This document shows, in pieces, positions 6,222 to 9,258 of a stretch of 9,258 nucleotides of DNA. Positions within the stretch are counted from its first letter, which is position 1. The number at the start of each line of letters is the position of its first letter. The notes below the pieces were generated by a model. It was not told the DNA's origin. It saw only the letters and a program-made list of their open reading frames with translations, and made no database searches. This DNA is from Pontimonas sp. Lineage in GTDB: Bacteria > Actinomycetota > Actinomycetes > Actinomycetales > Microbacteriaceae. The stretch lies in NCBI GenBank assembly GCA_021741945.1, contig JAIOWV010000045.1, positions 1 to 9,258 on the forward strand. Reading direction: 5' to 3'. The position numbers and the translations under genes are program-made.

Positions 6222-7043
6222 CTAGAGCGAGAACAGGATCAAGGATCCCGCCATCACAGCCATGCCTGCGATAAGCCCATAGATGGCCAGTTGACCCTTC
6301 CCGTATTGGCGGGCCGCCGGCAAGAGGCTATCCACCGAGATATAGACCATCACGCCAGCGACCGCGGCAAACACGATGCCGAGCACCGTGTCGGTGATGA
6401 AGGGCTGCAAAATGGCAAACCCGAGGAGCGCACCAATCGGTTCAGCAAGGCCAGAGAGTGCGCCAAAGGCGAATGCGGTCGCTCTCGACTTTGTTGCGTA
6501 GTAGATGGGCACCGCAACCGCGATGCCCTCGGGCAGATTGTGAATAGCAATCGCAAACGCCACAGAAAGGCCCACCTGAGGATCATCAAGGGTGAGGAAG
6601 AAGGTGGCCATGCCCTCTGGGAAATTGTGGAGGGTCACCGCCAACGCCACGCCAATTCCCGCCTTCAGCAGTGGACTATTGGCGTAGTAGGAGCTCGGGT
6701 CTTCCTCCAGGGACAGCGCCTCGTGCCGGTCATCGAGTTGCGGGTGCTCGAGATCTGGCAAGAACCTATACAGCAGAGCCATCACGGCAAGGCCCGCAAG
6801 AAAAGCTCCCACCATGAAGGCGTTTCCCGGGGCGTCGCCCCAGTCCGCGACCAAATAGCTGGTTGCCTTCGGAACAATTTCGATAAACGAGACATAGATC
6901 ATCACGCCGGCGCTAAAGCCAAGGGCCAGGGCAAGAAATGCTCGATTCGTGTGGTGGGCGAACAGACCAATCGCAGCGCCAACGGCAGTGGCGAGGCCAG
7001 CCCCCAGGGTCACGAGCCCCGCAAAAATCACCGCCGAATCCAT
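6222..7043 (-). CDS. zupT: ZIP family divalent metal (zinc) transporter, ZupT-like
   Basis: This is a 273-residue integral membrane protein with about eight hydrophobic helices. The metal-binding signatures of the GufA/ZupT branch are clear: HNFPEG (139-144) and HNLPEG (168-173), with a conserved Glu-Pro in the following helix (E201-P202). A His- and acid-rich cytoplasmic loop (about 96-118) precedes these helices. ZupT imports zinc and other divalent metals such as iron, manganese or cobalt. No obvious AT-rich palindromic Zur-type operator is visible upstream, so metal control is not supported by what I see. The start is ATG 7043, and TAGGCT lies 9 nt upstream. The gene is divergent from the M23-like gene and convergent with tRNA-Leu. 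A 12-bp palindrome spans its stop codon. Confidence 0.93.
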   Translation of the reverse strand: MDSAVIFAGLVTLGAGLATAVGAAIGLFAHHTNRAFLALALGFSAGVMIYVSFIEIVPKATSYLVADWGDAPGNAFMVGAFLAGLAVMALLYRFLPDLEHPQLDDRHEALSLEEDPSSYYANSPLLKAGIGVALAVTLHNFPEGMATFFLTLDDPQVGLSVAFAIAIHNLPEGIAVAVPIYYATKSRATAFAFGALSGLAEPIGALLGFAILQPFITDTVLGIVFAAVAGVMVYISVDSLLPAARQYGKGQLAIYGLIAGMAVMAGSLILFSL

Positions 7044-7052
7044 AGTTTCGCG

Positions 7053-7058
7053 AGCCTA
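7053..7058 (-). promoter_or_regulatory. zupT: Putative -10 box of zupT
   Basis: TAGGCT on the minus strand lies 9 nt before ATG 7043, giving an expected leader of about 2-3 nt or none. No Shine-Dalgarno sequence is present between them. Confidence 0.45.
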
Positions 7059-7067
7059 GCAGGAGCG

Positions 7068-7097
7068 TTGTCCACGAAGCTTAGGACACCCTAACTT
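7068..7097 (+). promoter_or_regulatory. Possible promoter upstream of the M23-like gene
   Basis: TTGTCC at 7068-7073, an 18-nt spacer and TAACTT at 7092-7097 make a plausible promoter. Transcription would begin near 7104 and give about 51 nt of leader before ATG 7155. A second candidate is CACACT at 7143-7148, which lies exactly 6 nt before ATG 7155 and would give a leaderless mRNA. The two are alternatives or tandem promoters. The rest of the interval 7059-7154 holds no other feature I can support. Confidence 0.35.
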
Positions 7098-7154
7098 GTG
7101 AGCATTGCACCGAAGGTGCCCCGATTCCCGCCAGAGGTGGCCCACACTGCAGGG

Positions 7155-7619
7155 ATGAACCTCCTGGTCACACTTGCGCTGCTGGGCGGTCTCCTCATCC
7201 CTCTCGCGCCCGCGGCAGTCTGGGCCTGGCCCACCGAGGGACCACAGGTCATCCTGCGGGATTTCCAAGCTCCCCCAACACCCTGGGGCGCTGGTCATCG
7301 CGGCCTGGACCTCGGGGCAACCGGCTCAACACTGCGCGCTCCACTCAGCGGAGTGATCTCGTTCAGCGGTGATGTTGCCGGACGTGGAGTGCTCACCATT
7401 ACGGGTCCCGCAGGAGAACGTGTCAGCCTCGAGCCGGTCGCCACCGATCTCAGCCCAGGAGACTCCGTCACCAAGGGCGAGCCCATTGCCACGCTCCAGG
7501 GCGGGCACTGCGCCGAGCTGTGTCTGCACCTGGGCCTTCGCATCGGCGAGCGCTATCGCTCCCCCAGAGCCGAACTTGGTGTTCTGCAGCGAGCGGTTCT
7601 GCTGCCGTGGGCTCCCTAA
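7155..7619 (+). CDS. Secreted M23/LytM-fold protein, possibly catalytically inactive
   Basis: From ATG 7155 the protein has 154 residues. A hydrophobic N-terminal segment (about residues 2-20) ends in VWA (22-24), a good signal peptidase site just before WPTEG, so it is probably exported. The LytM fold is recognisable from GHRGLDLG (H48, D52), APLSGVISFSGDVAGRG, and CLHLGLR (H125). H48, D52 and H125 match the zinc ligands. The H of the H-x-H motif is C123, and the other catalytic-His region reads SLEPV, so both catalytic histidines seem absent. C119 and C123 could form a disulfide after export. It resembles the actinobacterial M23 proteins near xerC (for example Rv2891, from memory). An in-frame GTG at 7098 would add 19 residues bringing Lys and Arg to the signal-peptide n-region, so the start is uncertain. 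Its stop overlaps that of xerC. Confidence 0.82.
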   Translation: MNLLVTLALLGGLLIPLAPAAVWAWPTEGPQVILRDFQAPPTPWGAGHRGLDLGATGSTLRAPLSGVISFSGDVAGRGVLTITGPAGERVSLEPVATDLSPGDSVTKGEPIATLQGGHCAELCLHLGLRIGERYRSPRAELGVLQRAVLLPWAP

Positions 7620-8521
7620 GCCCTCGGGTGCGCCTGCTGGTAGGCGGCGCTCAAGCGCTCGGTGGAAACGTGGGTATAAATCTGGGTCGTGCCCAGCGAT
7701 GCGTGCCCGAGAAGTTCTTGAACACTGCGCAAATCTGCCCCACCATCCAGGAGGTGGGTGGCAGCCGTGTGGCGGAGTGTATGAGGACCCACTGGCCCGC
7801 TGCCCGGATACTGCGACAACAGCGCTGCGACCACCTGATAGACAGTCCTCGGCCCCAGCGCTTTCCCTGTTGAGGAGACAAAAACTTGTGCCGAATCAGC
7901 ACCGGCGAGCAATGCGGGTCGCCCGGTCTTGAGGTAACGCGCCAGCGCCCTCTGCGCGGGAATACCAAAGGGAACGACTCGCTCCTTGTTGCCCTTTCCG
8001 ACCACCCGCAGCGTTCGCTCGGTCATGCTGAGGTTCTCCACCCGCAAACCCACCAGTTCGCTCACGCGAAGAGCAGTGGCATAGAGCACCTCAACGATGG
8101 CCCAGTCACGTAGCGCCACAGAATCCTCGGTGTCCGCGCGGGTCATCAGGTCCTGGAGAATCTCCTCCATCTGCGCCCTGCCCATCACACGGGGCAGCGA
8201 GCTTGAGCTTGGTGGAGTGCGCAGGCGCGCTGCGATATCGCCTCTGGTGTGACCTGCGCCCACAAGCCAGGCACTAAAGCGCTTGAGAGCAGAAACCTTG
8301 CGTCGCAGGGTGGTACCTGCAACCCCGGCCTCAGCCTGCGACCACACCCATCCCCTGGCCAACTCCAGATCACACTCCGATGCGGTGGTGACGCGCTCTG
8401 TCTCGGCAAAGTCAACGAACTGCGCGATGTCGGAGGAGTACGCCTTAAGGGTGTTCTCCGAGAGCGTGCGCGAGAGCGCTACCTCATCGAGGTAGAGCGC
8501 AAGGGCGCGGCGAAGATCCAT
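7616..8521 (-). CDS. xerC: Tyrosine recombinase XerC
   Basis: This 301-residue protein has the standard Xer length and two domains. The N-terminal SAM-like DNA-binding domain (about 1-95) includes RKVSALKRF (74-82). The catalytic domain carries R152 (ALRVSEL), K176 (GKGNKER), H247 and R250 (HTLRH), H273 (LGHAS) and nucleophile Y282 (IYTHV), so it should be active. XerC with XerD resolves chromosome dimers at dif during division. The call of XerC rather than XerD or a phage integrase rests on length, overall similarity and the convergent M23-like neighbour typical of actinobacterial xerC loci. The start is ATG 8521. CAAGCT lies 7 nt upstream, but GGGAG is too close for a normal ribosome binding site. 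Readthrough from the upstream phosphodiesterase gene is possible. I see no dif-like site in the window. Confidence 0.93.
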   Translation of the reverse strand: MDLRRALALYLDEVALSRTLSENTLKAYSSDIAQFVDFAETERVTTASECDLELARGWVWSQAEAGVAGTTLRRKVSALKRFSAWLVGAGHTRGDIAARLRTPPSSSSLPRVMGRAQMEEILQDLMTRADTEDSVALRDWAIVEVLYATALRVSELVGLRVENLSMTERTLRVVGKGNKERVVPFGIPAQRALARYLKTGRPALLAGADSAQVFVSSTGKALGPRTVYQVVAALLSQYPGSGPVGPHTLRHTAATHLLDGGADLRSVQELLGHASLGTTQIYTHVSTERLSAAYQQAHPRA

Positions 8522-8528
8522 ACTCCCT

Positions 8529-8534
8529 AGCTTG
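8529..8534 (-). promoter_or_regulatory. xerC: Weak -10-like box before xerC
   Basis: CAAGCT (CANNNT type) lies 7 nt before ATG 8521 on the minus strand. It would suit a leaderless xerC mRNA initiating downstream of the 8542-8565 hairpin. The evidence is position and partial consensus only. Confidence 0.25.
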
Positions 8535-8541
8535 CGCTGTT

Positions 8542-8565
8542 GTGTCTGCGCGCAGGCGCAGACAC
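8542..8565 (-). terminator. Perfect 10-bp hairpin after the phosphodiesterase gene (terminator or processing element)
   Basis: GTGTCTGCGC (8542-8551) and GCGCAGACAC (8556-8565) are exact reverse complements around a 4-nt loop. The structure begins 9 nt after the minus-strand stop codon at 8575-8577 and ends 20 nt before the xerC ATG. No U-tract follows it in the minus-strand direction, so it is not a canonical intrinsic terminator. It may still terminate in the GC-rich actinobacterial manner, or stabilise or process a cpdA-xerC transcript. A dyad operator for a DNA-binding protein is another option. Confidence 0.5.
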
Positions 8566-8574
8566 GCCACCGCG

Positions 8575-9258
8575 CTACGCGCCAGACTGCTCGCGATCAA
8601 TGCCCCGGTTGAAATCGGAATCCTTCTTCGAGAACATCTCGCGGCGCTGCTCGTGGGTCATCGCGGCAATTCCTGGCAGACCAGCGGCGTCATGGTGGGT
8701 TAGTTCCGGGCTGTCCTCGAGCGGAACGGTGGAGAAGACAACCTGGTCGGGATAGACATGAACGAGCGAGGCGGACAGCCCGCCTGGCACGGCGCTCAGG
8801 AGTGTTCCCTCAGCCCCCAGCAGGTCGATGGTGTAGCAACTTGCAGCACACACCGAGACGGGAACCCCCGCAAAGGTGGAGAAGGTCGAATAGTGCAGGT
8901 GTCCTGCCAACAGAGCTCTCACGTCGGTTCCCTCGATAACCCGAGCGAGCGACGCTTGGTCCTCAAGCTCCAAAAGGCCCATCAATTCAATGGGCATAGG
9001 AATAGGCGGATGGTGCAGAGCAAGAATCGTTCCCCGCGGCGCTGGGGTTGACAGCTCCCCTGCAAGCCAGTCCAACTGAGCGAGGGTGAGCTGACCGTGG
9101 TGATAGCCAGGCACCGAGGTGTCCAAGGCAATAAGTCGAAGACCATCAATGTCGACCACTCGGTCCTGCGGCTCTCCGGTGGCTGGGCCTCCCAAGAGCA
9201 CCTCGGAGAAGGGCTCGCGCTCATCATGATTGCCCATCACCCAGACCACGGTGGCACC
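8575..9258 (-). CDS. cpdA: Metallophosphoesterase, cyclic-nucleotide phosphodiesterase CpdA/Rv0805 type (partial, N-terminus missing)
   Basis: The minus-strand frame is open from 9258 to TAG at 8575-8577, giving 227 visible residues; the start lies beyond the right edge. Calcineurin-like motifs seen are GNHD (codons at 9234-9223), ALHHPP and AGHLHYS, which supply Asn and His metal ligands and the catalytic His. The D-x-H and GD-x-x-x-x-G motifs would lie upstream, outside the window. Segments such as DGLRLIALDTSVPG, GTDVRALLAGHLHYS and LVHVYPD closely resemble mycobacterial Rv0805, which hydrolyses 3',5'-cAMP weakly and 2',3'-cyclic nucleotides and other phosphodiesters better. The true substrate is therefore uncertain. 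The protein lacks obvious membrane segments in the visible part. It is upstream of xerC on the same strand, separated by 53 bp with a strong hairpin. Confidence 0.88.
   Translation of the reverse strand, partial: GATVVWVMGNHDEREPFSEVLLGGPATGEPQDRVVDIDGLRLIALDTSVPGYHHGQLTLAQLDWLAGELSTPAPRGTILALHHPPIPMPIELMGLLELEDQASLARVIEGTDVRALLAGHLHYSTFSTFAGVPVSVCAASCYTIDLLGAEGTLLSAVPGGLSASLVHVYPDQVVFSTVPLEDSPELTHHDAAGLPGIAAMTHEQRREMFSKKDSDFNRGIDREQSGA

Noticed and set aside
6218..6229. 12-bp perfect palindrome across the zupT stop codon, considered as a bidirectional terminator
   Set aside because: A hairpin would have only a 4-bp stem if a 4-nt loop is allowed, and neither side has a T-run. It could be chance.
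6291..7094. Long open frame (267 codons) on the plus strand opposite zupT
   Set aside because: Its composition is His/Arg/Gln-rich and low in family character. It mirrors a well-supported ZIP transporter and shows no start signals.
7098..7154. GTG 7098 as start of the M23-like protein
   Set aside because: It would lie directly against, and upstream of the TSS predicted from, the TAACTT box. ATG 7155 gives a compact signal peptide. It is kept as an alternative only because it adds basic residues to the n-region.
1..9258. Search for CRISPR arrays, insertion sequences, attachment sites, dif and riboswitches
   Set aside because: No spaced direct repeats, transposase motifs, terminal inverted repeats, tRNA-fragment duplication or recognisable aptamer core was seen. 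Genes are intact and tightly packed, and the only recombinase is a housekeeping XerC.

Overview
The window looks like a compact chromosomal segment of an actinobacterium, most likely Microbacteriaceae-like; a streamlined freshwater lineage is a guess. Pointers are the moderately high GC by eye, many GTG starts, -10 boxes of the TANNNT type placed exactly one leaderless distance from start codons, and gene content: an AdnA-like helicase, a DUF3107 protein, a MiaE/ferritin-like protein, an RhlE-like DEAD-box helicase, an Rv0805-type phosphodiesterase and an actinobacterial M23-like protein convergent with xerC. No mobile element, CRISPR array, rRNA or phage signature is visible. This is a core housekeeping region rather than an accessory island, and I found no convincing undescribed multi-gene system.

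Left part (1-3729): a partial AdnA-type UvrD/RecB-like helicase runs off the left edge on the minus strand. Divergent from it is a two-gene unit, DUF3107 plus a three-helix membrane protein. A ferritin-like protein follows on the minus strand, and divergent from that an RhlE-like DEAD-box helicase. From memory this order resembles the Mycobacterium tuberculosis Rv3202c-Rv3208A-Rv3210c-Rv3211 neighbourhood.

Middle part (3719-6203): a PHP-domain phosphoesterase (minus) and a Xaa-Pro aminopeptidase P (plus) are divergent across only 29 bp, with two closely packed -10 boxes. A tRNA-Leu(UAG) gene begins 7 bp after the aminopeptidase stop, and its likely promoter lies in the end of that coding sequence.

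Right part (6222-9258): a ZupT-like ZIP metal transporter (minus) is divergent from a secreted M23/LytM-fold protein that keeps the zinc ligands but seems to lack both catalytic histidines. That protein is convergent with xerC, their stop codons overlapping. Upstream of xerC on the same strand is a partial cyclic-nucleotide phosphodiesterase (CpdA/Rv0805 type), separated from it by a perfect 10-bp hairpin.

Themes: three convergent gene pairs overlap at their 3' ends (11, 11 and 4 bp). Nearly every promoter-proximal start codon sits just behind a TANNNT or CANNNT box, implying mostly leaderless mRNAs. The functions are largely independent: DNA repair and recombination (AdnA, XerC), RNA metabolism (DEAD-box, PHP, tRNA), peptide turnover, metal transport, cell envelope and cyclic-nucleotide or phosphoester turnover.
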